Origin: an uncultured Actinomycetes bacterium | Lineage (GTDB): Bacteria > Actinomycetota > Coriobacteriia > Coriobacteriales > Atopobiaceae | NCBI GenBank assembly: GCA_900314645.1 | Contig: OMWB01000005.1 | Coordinates: 1 to 64,000, forward strand | DNA: 64,000 nucleotides | Direction of reading: 5' to 3' | The notes under the pieces: generated by a model | What the model was told of the DNA's origin: nothing | The model's database searches: none | The model's input: only the letters and a program-made list of their open reading frames with translations | Shown: piece by piece, positions 8,100 through 18,859 of the stretch | Position numbering within the stretch: the first letter of the stretch is position 1 | How the letters are laid out: each line of letters opens with the position of its first letter | Program-made: the position numbers and the translations under genes

Positions 8100-9146
8100 G
8101 TGGCCAGTGATGGAGGCGCGCGCTTTGCCCAGTACCTCACGCGCATGCGCCCACAGATTGAGGACTTTCTGGCACGCTTTACGCCGCGCCCAGAGGATAT
8201 GACCGCCCATGTCGCGGGAGACCTGTCTCGTTATCTGTACGAGCCGCTCGCCCGCTTCACCGAAGGGGGCGGCAAACGCACGCGGCCAGTGCTGTGCCTT
8301 CTCGGCGCGCAGGCAGTGGGCGTCGATCCCATTTGCGCGCTGTCAACCGCTGCCGCTATTGAGTACTTCCAGAGCGCGGCACTCATCCACGATGACATTG
8401 CTGACAAAAGCTTGATGCGCCGTGGTGAGCCCTGCCTGCACATCAGTGACGGTACGGGCATTGCCATCAATGTGGGCGACCTCGCACTGGTTAACGTCTT
8501 TGCGGGCCTTCTGGTGGACAGCTCGCTCGAAAACGACACCTGCCTGCGCATCCTGTGTGAGCTCACGTACATGGAGCAGAAGACGCTTGAGGGGCAGGCT
8601 CTCGACCTCGGCTGGGTTCGCGACAAGCGCTGGGACGTCACGGTCGATGACTATCTGTACATGGCCACGCACAAGACGGCCTACTACTCTGCGGCAACGC
8701 CCTTGGCATGTGGAGCCATCTGCGCCAACGGCGCCGAGGAGCAGATTGACGCACTGTTCTCGTTTGGCCTTGACGCCGGGCTTGCCTTCCAGCTGCAGGA
8801 TGACCTGCTGAATCTTGTGGGCGATCCGGCCCAGCAAGGCAAGGACTTCCGCAGCGACATCACCGAGGGAAAGCGCACCATGGCCGCGGTGTGGGCGCTC
8901 TCGCACCTCGAAGGCGACGACGCGGCGCGCCTACAGCAGATTCTCTCCTCGGGCACCACTGACGAGCGAGAACTTGCCGAGGCGGTCGCACTCATGGAGC
9001 AGAGTGGTGCGATCGAGCACGTGCGTCTCCACGCGCAGACGCTCGTCGCGCAGGCAAAGGCCCATCTTGAAGGAGTGGACCTTGACGAAGAGGCTCGAGA
9101 GACGCTTCTTTCGATGGCAGACTTTTTTGTTGAGCGGCTTGGGTAG
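8100..9146 (+). CDS. Trans-polyprenyl diphosphate synthase (GGPP/FPP synthase type)
   Basis: This 348-residue protein condenses isopentenyl diphosphate with allylic diphosphates. The first Asp-rich motif is DDIAD, about residues 98-102, in the context ALIHDDIADKSLMRRG. The second is DDLLN at about 233, in FQLQDDLLNLVGD. The KRTRPVL segment near residue 60 and the final KRTM segment also fit the family. It starts with GTG one base after the galE stop codon, with GAGGGG as ribosome site, so the two are probably translated together. Chain length of the product cannot be told with confidence; the small residues before DDIAD leave room for longer chains. It may supply quinone or lipid carrier precursors. 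Confidence 0.92.
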   Translation: MASDGGARFAQYLTRMRPQIEDFLARFTPRPEDMTAHVAGDLSRYLYEPLARFTEGGGKRTRPVLCLLGAQAVGVDPICALSTAAAIEYFQSAALIHDDIADKSLMRRGEPCLHISDGTGIAINVGDLALVNVFAGLLVDSSLENDTCLRILCELTYMEQKTLEGQALDLGWVRDKRWDVTVDDYLYMATHKTAYYSAATPLACGAICANGAEEQIDALFSFGLDAGLAFQLQDDLLNLVGDPAQQGKDFRSDITEGKRTMAAVWALSHLEGDDAARLQQILSSGTTDERELAEAVALMEQSGAIEHVRLHAQTLVAQAKAHLEGVDLDEEARETLLSMADFFVERLG

Positions 9147-9172
9147 CCGCACGCACGATTTGGGAGAACGAC

Positions 9173-10087
9173 ATGGAGCCAATCAGGGAAGGTGCGTCGG
9201 GCGTCGCCATTGAGGACATTCAGGAACGCCTGACCAAGCTTGGCTACGACATCGACGGCAAGGAGCTCAAGGCGCAGCGCTTTGGCAGCTCGACTGCCTC
9301 GGCGGTTGCCAAGTTTCGCCTTGACCACGGCATCACCTTGGGAACCGAGGTTGACACCACGACGTGGTCAGCGTTGGTTGACGAGGGTTACCAGATGGGA
9401 GATCGCACGCTGTACCTGCGACTTCCCAACTTTCACGGCAGCGACGTCAGATTCTTGCAGAACTGCCTGAACATCCTCGGCTTCTCGTGCGGCGAGGCCG
9501 ACGGCTATTACGGCGTGCACACCGAGGCGGCGGTCAAGCAGTTCCAGGAGAGCCAGGGCATCTTGGCGGACGGCATGGCCTTCCCGGACACCTTCGACGC
9601 CGTCGAGCGCCTGCGCCACGTGTGGGCAGGCAAGCCGGCAAGTGGCCCGCATCCCATGGGAGGCATGGGCTTTGCGCGCGCGGCGGGCGTGCTGGAAAAC
9701 GTGCAGCTCTCCATCACGGCGGAAGACCCCATCTCACGCAACATCGCCGGACGCATCTGGAACCTCGCCTCGGCAACCACCGACCAGAGCGGCCTTGAGC
9801 TAGTTGAGGACACGCGCCACATGCGCTCGGACGACCAAGCGCTCTTCGTGCTCTCCACCTCTCCCCTGCCTGGCAGGAGCTCGCGCGTATCCAACGTGGT
9901 CATTGATGACTTTGACACGCTGCCGCTGCGCCTACGCACGGCCGTGGAAAGCTCACTGGCAAGCGTGCCGGTGGTTCGTCTTGAGCTGCCGTTCGGGCTT
10001 GGCTACGACGGCACGTTCACCACGGGAGACGCGCAGACCTTCGCCGTCATGCTGCTCGACGCTATCTGCACCGCCTACAGCGAATAG
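9173..10087 (+). CDS. Protein with two peptidoglycan-binding domains and an unassigned C-terminal domain
   Basis: Residues 1-65 and 75-145 are two PG_binding_1-type repeats (DIQERLTKLGYDIDG ... FRLDHGITLGTEVD and VRFLQNCLNILGF ... VKQFQESQGILADG). These bind cell-wall peptide stems in known proteins. The last 135 residues are not a domain I recognise: the region could be a decayed amidase_3 fold, because ISRNIAGRIWNLAS has a similar helix, but zinc ligands are not evident. There is no signal peptide or membrane segment, so export is not evident. The ATG follows GGGAG. The gene ends just before a strong two-way terminator and lies 26 bases after the prenyl synthase gene, so it probably closes the galE operon. 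Confidence 0.8.
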   Translation: MEPIREGASGVAIEDIQERLTKLGYDIDGKELKAQRFGSSTASAVAKFRLDHGITLGTEVDTTTWSALVDEGYQMGDRTLYLRLPNFHGSDVRFLQNCLNILGFSCGEADGYYGVHTEAAVKQFQESQGILADGMAFPDTFDAVERLRHVWAGKPASGPHPMGGMGFARAAGVLENVQLSITAEDPISRNIAGRIWNLASATTDQSGLELVEDTRHMRSDDQALFVLSTSPLPGRSSRVSNVVIDDFDTLPLRLRTAVESSLASVPVVRLELPFGLGYDGTFTTGDAQTFAVMLLDAICTAYSE

Positions 10088-10143
10088 ACCTGCGATTGTC
10101 GACGCTGCGAGACCCCGCCCGGTCAACATCAGCATATGAGTAA

Positions 10144-10187
10144 GAAAAACAGGTCAGGCGCTTTTGCGTCTGACCTGCGTTTTTTTC
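10144..10187. terminator. Bidirectional terminator between the peptidoglycan-binding gene and tRNA-Gln
   Basis: AGGTCAGGCG (10151-10160) pairs with CGTCTGACCT (10167-10176, one G-U). It is followed on the plus strand by a run of seven T at 10180-10186, and preceded by AAAAA at 10145-10149, which gives a T-run for minus-strand transcripts. It can end both the galE operon and the convergent tRNA transcript. Confidence 0.9.
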
Positions 10188-10262
10188 TGGCTGGGGTAGA
10201 AGGATTCGAACCCTCGTTAGCGGCACCAAAAACCGCAGTCCTAACCACTGGACGATACCCCA
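10188..10262 (-). tRNA. tRNA-Gln (anticodon UUG), CCA encoded
   Basis: On the minus strand the 75-base gene folds as a full cloverleaf. It has a 7-bp acceptor TGGGGTA/TACCCCA, the D stem GTCC/GGAC, and the anticodon stem GCGGT/GCCGC around the loop TTTTGGT with anticodon TTG. The T arm contains GGTTCGAATCC, the discriminator is G, and the CCA end is encoded. It lies just downstream of prs on the same strand. Confidence 0.97.
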
Positions 10263-10272
10263 AGGCATGGAT

Positions 10273-10281
10273 AGTGTAGCA
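10273..10281 (-). promoter_or_regulatory. Candidate extended -10 promoter of tRNA-Gln
   Basis: Minus-strand TGCTACACT places TACACT 11 bases before the mature tRNA 5' end, so transcription would start a few bases ahead of it. The same TGCTAnACT form is seen upstream of rplC. No clear -35 is present. Confidence 0.45.
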
Positions 10282-10304
10282 GAAGAGCTTACGCTCCTGC
10301 TCCG

Positions 10305-11312
10305 TTACATCTCAGAGGCGCCACCAAAGACGAGCGTGACCGGCGTGTTCTGGTACACAGCCGCGATGGCCTCAGCGAACTCCTCCGCCACAGAGATCAT
10401 CTTGATCTTGGAGCCGGGCTTGTTGGCAACCTCGCACGGGATGGCGTCGGTGACCACGCACTCCACGATGGGGGCGTTCTCGAGGCGCTCGATAGCGGCG
10501 CCGGAGAAGATGCCGTGCGTGGAGCTGACGTAGATGTCGCCCGCGCCCATCTCCTTGAGCTTCTTGATGGAGCCCACCAGCGTGCCAGCGGTGTCGATCA
10601 TGTCGTCGTTGATGATGCAGGTCTTGCCCACGATATTGCCGATGACGCCCATGACCTCGGCGGCGTTATGCTTGGGGCGACTCTTGTGCGCAATGGCCAT
10701 CTCGCAGCCGAGGTAGTCGGCAAGCTTCTTGGCAACCTTAGCGCGACCCATGTCAGGAGACACGACCACGGTGTTCTCCCAATCAAAGTCCTTGGCGCCA
10801 AAGTACTCGCCAAAGTTGTAAAGAGCCGTGAGGTGGGACACGGGGATGTCAAAGAAGCCCTGGATCTGGTTGGAGTGCAGGTCGAGCGTGATGACACGGT
10901 CGATGCCGGCGGCCTCAAGCAGGTTGGCGATCAGGCGCGCGGTGATGGGCTCGCGGGAAGCGGCCTTGCGGTCCTGACGCGCGTATGCGTAGTGGGTAAT
11001 GACGGCGGTGACGCTCGCCGCACTCGCGCGCTTGGCGGCGTCGGTGATGATGAGCAGCTCCATGAGGAGGTCGTTCACGTTCTCGCCAGCGATGCACTGG
11101 ACAATGAAGACCTCGTCACCACGGACGGACTCGTCAAAACGGGCGTAGGTCTCGCCGTTGGCAAACTTCTCGAGCTTCAGGCCCGAAAGCTTCAGGTTGA
11201 GCTTGTCGGCGATATGCTTGGCCAGCACGGGGTTGCCCGAGCCGGTATACATCTTGATGCCCTTAACAACGTTCAGCGGCTTGCTGAGGTCCTGGATAAT
11301 CTCGTCGGCCAT
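10305..11312 (-). CDS. prs: Ribose-phosphate pyrophosphokinase
   Basis: This 335-residue enzyme makes phosphoribosyl pyrophosphate from ribose 5-phosphate and ATP for nucleotide, His and Trp synthesis. The ATP/metal motif DLHSNQIQGFFDIP and the PRPP loop INDDMIDTAGTL are intact, as is SGNPVLAKHIADKL at the N-terminus. A longer open frame extends upstream into glmU, but the ATG at 11312 has GAAGGAG in front and gives the normal N-terminus. The gene begins 32 bases after the glmU stop, the glmU-prs order common in Gram-positive bacteria, and is followed by tRNA-Gln. Confidence 0.97.
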   Translation of the reverse strand: MADEIIQDLSKPLNVVKGIKMYTGSGNPVLAKHIADKLNLKLSGLKLEKFANGETYARFDESVRGDEVFIVQCIAGENVNDLLMELLIITDAAKRASAASVTAVITHYAYARQDRKAASREPITARLIANLLEAAGIDRVITLDLHSNQIQGFFDIPVSHLTALYNFGEYFGAKDFDWENTVVVSPDMGRAKVAKKLADYLGCEMAIAHKSRPKHNAAEVMGVIGNIVGKTCIINDDMIDTAGTLVGSIKKLKEMGAGDIYVSSTHGIFSGAAIERLENAPIVECVVTDAIPCEVANKPGSKIKMISVAEEFAEAIAAVYQNTPVTLVFGGASEM

Positions 11313-11344
11313 CTCTACTTCTCCTTCGTTCTTCACAGGCGCTC

Positions 11345-12298
11345 TTAGCAAACGTTTTCCTTCACAACCGAACCGTCGCTCACCGAAGCATCGGTCAGCT
11401 GAACGTTCGGGCCAACAACACAATCAGTACCGATGCTCGTCTTGCCCCAGAGCATCGTCATGGGCAACAGCTCGGTATCGCGACCAACGGTGACCTCGGG
11501 CCCAACCCATACCATGCTGGGATTGAGCATGGTCACGCCCTCGGCCATCAGCTGGCCGTTGATGCGCTCCTGCATGATCTTGGTGACCTGCGCAAGCTGC
11601 ACGCGAGAGTTGACGCCCAGAAGCTCGGAGTCATCCTTGGCCAGCAGCGCAGAGACGGGCTCGCCAATCTGGCGATAGATGCCCACCATGTCGGTGAGGT
11701 AGTACTCGCCCTGAGCATTGTTGTTGTCAATCTTGTCGATGTTCTCGGACAGGCGCCTGCCGCAGAAGCAGTAGATGCCCGAGTTGCACTCGGTCAGCGT
11801 CGCCTGCTCCTCAGGCGTGCAGTCCTTGTGCTCGATGATAGCCAGCACGTTGCCCTCGGCGTCACGCTTGATGCGGCCGTAGCCGGTAGGATCGGCGGGG
11901 CTCATGGTGAGCACGGTGCAGGCAAAGTGGCCAGCCTTGGTGTGCTCGACAAGGTTCTTGATGGTCTCGGCACGCATAAGCGGCGTGTCGCCGTAGAGGA
12001 CAACCGTCGGTCCCTGGAAATCTCCCAGGGCGTCGCGCACGCACATCATGGCGTGGCCGGTGCCCAGGCGCTCGGTCTGTTCAACAAACTCGACGTCGGT
12101 ATCGCCGTCAAAGACGGCCTTGACCTCGTCGGCATGATTTCCTACTACAACAATGATTCGGTCGGCACCCGCCTCGCGGGCAGCATGCACGGGCCACCAC
12201 ACGAGGGAGTGGTCCAGAAGTTTATGTGCTACCTTGGGATGGCGGGACTTCATACGCGTTCCTTCGCCTGCGGCGAGGACGATCGCGGTCAAGGACAT
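11345..12298 (-). CDS. glmU: GlmU-type UDP-GlcNAc pyrophosphorylase lacking most of the acetyltransferase domain
   Basis: Residues 1-225 are the uridylyltransferase domain: LAAGEGTRMKS...PKVAHKL for nucleotide binding, ERLGTGHA, LYGDTPLM and NSGIYCF. It joins GlcNAc-1-phosphate to UTP, giving UDP-GlcNAc for peptidoglycan. Normal GlmU is about 455 residues and continues with a left-handed beta-helix that acetylates glucosamine-1-phosphate. Here the protein stops at 317 residues after three or four hexapeptide coils, ending SVVKENVC. By alignment with E. coli GlmU from memory, this is near residue 310, before the catalytic Arg333, Lys351, His363 and Tyr366. No remnant lies downstream, since prs starts 32 bases later. 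The start chosen is the ATG after GGGAGG; upstream extension is not needed. Confidence 0.88.
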   Translation of the reverse strand: MSLTAIVLAAGEGTRMKSRHPKVAHKLLDHSLVWWPVHAAREAGADRIIVVVGNHADEVKAVFDGDTDVEFVEQTERLGTGHAMMCVRDALGDFQGPTVVLYGDTPLMRAETIKNLVEHTKAGHFACTVLTMSPADPTGYGRIKRDAEGNVLAIIEHKDCTPEEQATLTECNSGIYCFCGRRLSENIDKIDNNNAQGEYYLTDMVGIYRQIGEPVSALLAKDDSELLGVNSRVQLAQVTKIMQERINGQLMAEGVTMLNPSMVWVGPEVTVGRDTELLPMTMLWGKTSIGTDCVVGPNVQLTDASVSDGSVVKENVC

Positions 12299-14064
<1,766 letters not shown>

Positions 14065-14098
14065 GACACGAGCTTACATACCAAGCCCTTCCTTTCTT

Positions 14099-14131
14099 GG
14101 GGGCGCCGCGCAGAGCGGCGCCCCCTTCTTT
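14099..14131 (+). terminator. Rho-independent terminator after EIIBC
   Basis: Perfect 11-bp stem GGGGGCGCCGC / GCGGCGCCCCC with loop GCAGA, followed by TTCTTT, 35 bases after the stop codon. Confidence 0.9.
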
Positions 14132-14310
14132 ATGCAGCTCGATCGTCGCCCGGCTCCGGCAAAGGCAAGCAGCATCACGACCAGCCCCTCGTTTCCACCG
14201 AACATGGAGCCAGTGTCGCGTCCCTACGTAAACGCAAACCCTTCGTCATACAATGTGGCAACTAAGTAAGACATCTGCAAACATGCAGGCAGACGTCCTA
14301 AGGAGGGGTC

Positions 14311-14979
14311 ATGTTCCAGTTTTGGGGCGACGGATCGCAGCAGTCAAAGGACCTGGTCGACGCCATCGTGGTCAGAAGCACGGAGAACTTCAACTGGACG
14401 TTTATCTTCATCCTCGCAGTGGTCTTCTACGTGTACTGGAGCGAGATTCACAAGCGGGAGTTCAAGGTCATCTTCGCCGGACTCGCCCTCTACGGCGTGC
14501 ACTGGCTCTACGAGATCTGCAACGCCATCATCGCCCACGTCGCCGGGTACCCGCTGTGGTCTGTGAGCAACGAGTCGACCACGTTCATCCTGCTCATCGG
14601 CGTGTGCTGGGAGCTCTCGATGATGTTCTCGCTTGCGGGCATCATCTCCTACAAGATGCTACCCGCAGATCCTGACGCGCGCTACTTCGCGAAGGACGGC
14701 AAAGGCGGCGTGAGTGCCAAGCTGGCCGGAGCCATCAGCATGGCCCTGCTGTTCGCGCTGGTCGAGAGCTTCCTCGCCGCCACCAGCAATCACTCATTCA
14801 TCTGGGTTTACAAGTGGTGGGGCGTGCTGCCCGTGTTCGTAACCACCTACATCCCGTTCTTCCTCGCAAGCAACTACGTCCCCGACTGGGAACCCAAGAA
14901 GCGCACCAAGTTCCTCGTTGGAATCTGGGGACTTGATGCGCTCTTGTTGATCACGCTCATTCCGTTGGGCATCATCTGA
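14311..14979 (+). CDS. Six-helix membrane protein of unknown function
   Basis: This 222-residue protein has about six strongly hydrophobic segments, near residues 28-48, 55-78, 88-110, 135-155, 163-185 and 200-220. Polar N-terminal residues MFQFWGDGSQQSKDLVDAIV precede the first. Aromatic and charged residues sit within helices (YWSEIHK, HWLYEICN, CWELSMMF), which hints at a cofactor or proton path, but I do not recognise the family. An AAGGAGG ribosome site precedes the ATG. It is a single gene with a terminator behind it upstream and a convergent gene downstream. Confidence 0.75.
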   Translation: MFQFWGDGSQQSKDLVDAIVVRSTENFNWTFIFILAVVFYVYWSEIHKREFKVIFAGLALYGVHWLYEICNAIIAHVAGYPLWSVSNESTTFILLIGVCWELSMMFSLAGIISYKMLPADPDARYFAKDGKGGVSAKLAGAISMALLFALVESFLAATSNHSFIWVYKWWGVLPVFVTTYIPFFLASNYVPDWEPKKRTKFLVGIWGLDALLLITLIPLGII

Positions 14980-15063
14980 TGCCTCCTTGCCAAGCAACGG
15001 GTGCGGAAGTGAGCGTGATTTCTGTTATCAAAACTATCTGGAAGCAGGCCTATCGATTTGTTC

Positions 15064-16554
15064 TCAGCACAGCCCGTCAATCCAAGTGAAGAGCTCGGGC
15101 AGGTCGTAGTCGCCGCTGTGGGGCAGGCCCCACGGCAGGGCGAAGTCAACGTCAAAGCCGCGGTTCTTGAGCAGTGTAGCCAGGATGACGGGGATGGCAA
15201 GCGACGTGTCGCGGTCGAATGAGCCGTGGCGGATGCGCCAGTGCTTGGTTGCGCCGGGGTTGTCTTCCAGGATGTGCGTCACGGGGTTCATGAGGCGCAC
15301 CATCGCAGGGTCTGCCAGCTCGGCACCAGGCACCGCGCTATGCTCGAAGGAAAAAGCTGAGAAGTGGCGGCCATCAACCGTCTCGTCCCCGAACTCCTCG
15401 TTCTCGGGGCTACCCAGATCGAGTGCGTCAAAGGCGGGCGTGGCCTTCATGCGCGTAATCTTGCTCACGAAGGCGTCCCAGTCGAGGTCGACCACCTTGC
15501 CGTCAACAATCCGCAGGTAGTCCTGCCGGTCAATCTGGCTTCCGTCCACCAGAAGCCATGCGCGGTTGAGTTCGTTGTCATGCGTGTCGAGCTCGCGCTG
15601 CGCGGATGCGATCACCCAACGCTTCACCCAGTCGGCGAAACTTCCGCTGCCGTCCGCATCCAGCGTGAGGGGGCTGTCATCCTCATCGCCCAGGCTCAGG
15701 CCGTTCACGTAGGCCGGGAAGAGCGCCTTGAGGAGCGGCGAGAGCGCGGCCTGTTCAGCGCGCATCACGCCGTCATCTGGCACACGGATGAAGCCGCCGT
15801 CGGGTGTGCGCTGGTGCTTGGTACGATGCCAGTCATCGTGTCCGCAGAACAGCCACTCGTAGGCGGCGTCGGCGTTCTCAAGATTGTGGATGGGACAGTA
15901 GCAGCTCGCGGCAAACACGTCGTCGCGCTCGTCCGCGGCACCAATCAACCGCAGGTAGGGCTCGTAGTCGGCCACGTTTCCCGTTGCGCCGGCAAGCGCC
16001 GAGAGGGCTCCTCCCGCACTCGTGCCGTTGGTGACGATGCGCTCGGTGCAGCCGGGGATGACGTCCGCGTTATGGCGCAGCCAGCGGATAGCGGCCTTAT
16101 AGTCCACGATGAACGCCGGTGCGCGGCCCACCTTCCTGCCTGTGGCCTCGCTCACCGTACCGCCCACGCTGCCCTCGAAGAACTCCGTGGTCACCTTGCC
16201 CGATGTGCGGCCGCGCACACCCGCGCTCGCCACCACGTAGCCATGCTCGAGCGCACAGAAGATGGAGTTGGGACCACTTCCGTGCGGGTCAAGGCGCGGC
16301 TCGTCAGCAGGGCCAGGCATGTAGCCGCCCACCGTGTTGGGCATAAAGATGGGCACCTCGTCAAGGGCGAGGCCCAAGGGCAGCTCGCCCTCGTAGTAGG
16401 CCGCGGGCACGAACAGGTTGATTCTTTGGATCGGGTCGAGCGGCGCAGCACAATAGGGCATGCCCTCCCAGGCACGATACCGAATGGTACGCTCCCCTAT
16501 CGTGCAGGTCTTCTCCTCGTAGCGAGTCGGGTCAAAGCGCAGGTCATCAGTCAT
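15064..16554 (-). CDS. Subtype B tannase-like alpha/beta-hydrolase (phenolic ester esterase)
   Basis: This 496-residue protein resembles bacterial tannases of the Lactobacillus plantarum type, which split galloyl esters to gallate and alcohol. The nucleophile motif is GTSAGG with Ser179, followed by [18 protein letters not shown] and [19 protein letters not shown], characteristic of this family. The C-terminal [14 protein letters not shown] supplies His479, and the candidate acid is Asp447 or Asp449 in HGSFDRDTS. There is no signal peptide, so the substrate is probably taken up first. The gene starts two bases past the preceding stop codon and ends the LysR-amidohydrolase-ceramidase-like cluster. 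The substrate could also be another aromatic or acyl ester. Confidence 0.82.
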   Translation of the reverse strand: MTDDLRFDPTRYEEKTCTIGERTIRYRAWEGMPYCAAPLDPIQRINLFVPAAYYEGELPLGLALDEVPIFMPNTVGGYMPGPADEPRLDPHGSGPNSIFCALEHGYVVASAGVRGRTSGKVTTEFFEGSVGGTVSEATGRKVGRAPAFIVDYKAAIRWLRHNADVIPGCTERIVTNGTSAGGALSALAGATGNVADYEPYLRLIGAADERDDVFAASCYCPIHNLENADAAYEWLFCGHDDWHRTKHQRTPDGGFIRVPDDGVMRAEQAALSPLLKALFPAYVNGLSLGDEDDSPLTLDADGSGSFADWVKRWVIASAQRELDTHDNELNRAWLLVDGSQIDRQDYLRIVDGKVVDLDWDAFVSKITRMKATPAFDALDLGSPENEEFGDETVDGRHFSAFSFEHSAVPGAELADPAMVRLMNPVTHILEDNPGATKHWRIRHGSFDRDTSLAIPVILATLLKNRGFDVDFALPWGLPHSGDYDLPELFTWIDGLC

Positions 16555-16556
16555 CG

Positions 16557-17663
16557 TTACCGACCCAGCAGCTGGCTTGCCTGAATCAGCTTGCCTACCA
16601 GAATCTCCGGGTCGCCCTTGGGCACCATCGACTTCTGTGTCTCGAAGGAGAGGCCATACTCTTCCTCAGGCAGCCAGTACTCCAGGTAGCCATTGGTATA
16701 GCCGAAGACCAGGCCCTCCACCGGGCAAGCCTCGCGCATCTGGATGCCAAACTTGCCACCAAACTCGCAGGGCGAGACGAAGAGATGCAGCCCACCCAGG
16801 CTGATCACGCTGCAGAGCGCGACCTCCTCGCCCTTCTCGTTGTGCACGATGTGGTGCACGGTCTGCACGCGGATGCCATTGAGCGGCACTTCGGTCTCCA
16901 CGGGGATGGCCGCGATTTCCGGCGCGATGCCGGAGCTGATACGCTCGGCCTCTTCCACGCCCGTGCCCTGGCGCAGATTGCGGTTGGAACAGTCTCCCGC
17001 CGCGCCCACGATCATGGCGGGGAAGAAACCGAAGCTCGGCTCGAGCTTCTTGGACGTCATGCCCGCGAACTCAGAGTTCATGCGCGTCTCCGCCTGGCCG
17101 CAGGTAGCGCTATGACTCGCCCAGTTGACGAGGCCGGCAAATGCCTCGCCCGTAGCCTTGTCAAAGAACTTGACGACCGTGACCTCCTGGTCTGCCGGCT
17201 CGTTCGTGATGCGGTTGTTATAGAAGCCCTCAATCCATTGACGGCCAAGACGACAGGTTGCTGGACGGGCATTCGCACGGCACTCCTCGAAGGCGCTTGC
17301 GACGGTCTCCAAATACCAATCGTAGTACTCCTGGTCAAACTTGCCCGTCCACCAGATGCGGTGATAGGCAACCACCGTCGTGTGGTTATGCGTGGCGCAC
17401 AGCAGCACGCAGTCGCGATCGATGCCATAGCGGTCGTGCAGGAGCGTCTTGGCATCCTCAGCAGTGCCCTCGTCGATCTCCATGAAGTCGCAGGAAAAGA
17501 CGAAGAGCTCCTTGCCGCCGTCCTCAAAGTAGAGTGCATTGCCAAAGACATCGTCGTAGATGCCCGTAGCTGGATGCAGGCGGTTTTCGAGATTGCGGTA
17601 ACCGATGAGGTAGACCTCCTCGGTCTGAGGAGTGAGGCAACGGCGAGCGGATCCTATGTTCAT
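16557..17663 (-). CDS. Neutral/alkaline ceramidase N-terminal-like hydrolase (metal ligands kept)
   Basis: This 368-residue protein has the fold signature of the neutral ceramidase N-terminal domain, an amide hydrolase with an active-site zinc. It is much shorter than true ceramidases (about 650) and lacks the C-terminal immunoglobulin-like domain. The HxH pair is His92/His94 in ATHNHTT, a third histidine is His184 in NWASHSAT, and [10 protein letters not shown] matches the nucleophile-loop region. Bacterial relatives of this size act on unknown substrates. The gene is 3 bases after its paralogue with AAGGAG before its ATG, so the two are translated together. It is cytosolic by lack of a signal peptide. 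Confidence 0.72.
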   Translation of the reverse strand: MNIGSARRCLTPQTEEVYLIGYRNLENRLHPATGIYDDVFGNALYFEDGGKELFVFSCDFMEIDEGTAEDAKTLLHDRYGIDRDCVLLCATHNHTTVVAYHRIWWTGKFDQEYYDWYLETVASAFEECRANARPATCRLGRQWIEGFYNNRITNEPADQEVTVVKFFDKATGEAFAGLVNWASHSATCGQAETRMNSEFAGMTSKKLEPSFGFFPAMIVGAAGDCSNRNLRQGTGVEEAERISSGIAPEIAAIPVETEVPLNGIRVQTVHHIVHNEKGEEVALCSVISLGGLHLFVSPCEFGGKFGIQMREACPVEGLVFGYTNGYLEYWLPEEEYGLSFETQKSMVPKGDPEILVGKLIQASQLLGR

Positions 17664-17666
17664 GGG

Positions 17667-18842
17667 TTACTCCTTCACAAGGTTGAGAATGGCGTCAGCA
17701 AGAACCTCGTCTGCGCCCTGGGCAAAACCAGAGTTCATGGCCTCGTAGGTGATGCGGTCATAGGCTTCGGAGCTGGGCAGGTACTTTTGGGCACCGTTGA
17801 CCATCGTGAGCAGCTCAAACGTGCCGGGGCACGCCTCACGAAGACGCGCACCAAAGGCGCTGTCCACCTCGGGTTGGATGCCCACAACGGTCAGCTCACC
17901 CAGACGCGCCACGCAGAGCAGCGTCTCCTCGGTGCCTTCTGGCACAAACTCATAGCTGTGCGTGGGGGCCAGACTGTGGAAGTCCGCGCGGCGCTGAGCG
18001 GGACAGGACACCGTAACACGCGAGAGCACGACGTGAGAAGCCTGCAGCGGCTCTGCCTTCTTAAGCGCTTGCTCGGCTTCACCCGCAAGAATGATTCCCA
18101 GTTCAGAGAGGGCATCCGCACGCTTGGCACGGGGCGTCTGGTCGCCAGCGGCACCCACGAGAAACAGGGCGACCCCACCAAGGTGCTCCTCAAGGATGCG
18201 CGAGGCCTCACCAGCAAGATCAGCGCTGACAACGGCGCGTCCTTCTGCCTCGCAGACTCCTTGCATGACGGAAGATTGGACGTCAACCGTATAGAACAGG
18301 GTGACGGTGCGCTCGGGGTTGCTTGCGGACGAAACCCGCAGGATGCGCACGGAGCGGTCAGAGAAGCCGGTTGGATCGATGCCCAGCCACCAGCCTTCGG
18401 GTGTGAGCACGTCACGGTTCGCATTCACCGAGCAGTCCGCACGGCCCGTCTCAAGTCGGACAGGCTCCAGTGCGGCCACCGCCTCAGCGCAGGCGGACTC
18501 TACCGCGGCTACCAAACGCTCTGCAAGCAACACGTTGCGAGTGCGCTCCTCGTCGCTTCCAAGATGTTCAGGAGTACGCACATGTGGCGAGCAGAACGTA
18601 TGCGTCACCGTAATCCACACGCTATCCTCGGCACATCCCGTTACCTGCGCTGCCTTTGCGCGCATCGATGCGTCGTCACGCATGGAGGTAGCGTCTACCG
18701 ACACGATGCAGGCATGATTCCCATCAGGGTTTCCAAATGCGACCGCTCGCACGTGGAGCGGATCGCGCACCACATCAAAACCGTCAAAGGGCAACACGCC
18801 TTCGAGGTCTATCAAAGCCTTGCCGGCACCAGCGTAGAGCAT
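17667..18842 (-). CDS. Neutral/alkaline ceramidase N-terminal-like protein (metal site altered)
   Basis: This 391-residue paralogue of the next gene begins MLYAGAGKALIDLEGVLPFD, with VRDPLHVRAVAFG and VSVDATSM matching the usual start of this family. The expected T-H-x-H-S-G-P metal motif reads THTFCSPHV (His81, His87), so the HxH spacing is lost. The strand that should hold the next histidine reads FYTVDVQSSV without one. GAAGDQTPRA still matches the later loop. It may be a non-catalytic partner of the intact paralogue or use a different site. GGGGAGG lies before the ATG at 18842; an upstream extension of 41 residues is not supported. Confidence 0.72.
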   Translation of the reverse strand: MLYAGAGKALIDLEGVLPFDGFDVVRDPLHVRAVAFGNPDGNHACIVSVDATSMRDDASMRAKAAQVTGCAEDSVWITVTHTFCSPHVRTPEHLGSDEERTRNVLLAERLVAAVESACAEAVAALEPVRLETGRADCSVNANRDVLTPEGWWLGIDPTGFSDRSVRILRVSSASNPERTVTLFYTVDVQSSVMQGVCEAEGRAVVSADLAGEASRILEEHLGGVALFLVGAAGDQTPRAKRADALSELGIILAGEAEQALKKAEPLQASHVVLSRVTVSCPAQRRADFHSLAPTHSYEFVPEGTEETLLCVARLGELTVVGIQPEVDSAFGARLREACPGTFELLTMVNGAQKYLPSSEAYDRITYEAMNSGFAQGADEVLADAILNLVKE

Positions 18843-18859
18843 GGACCTTTCCTCCCCTT

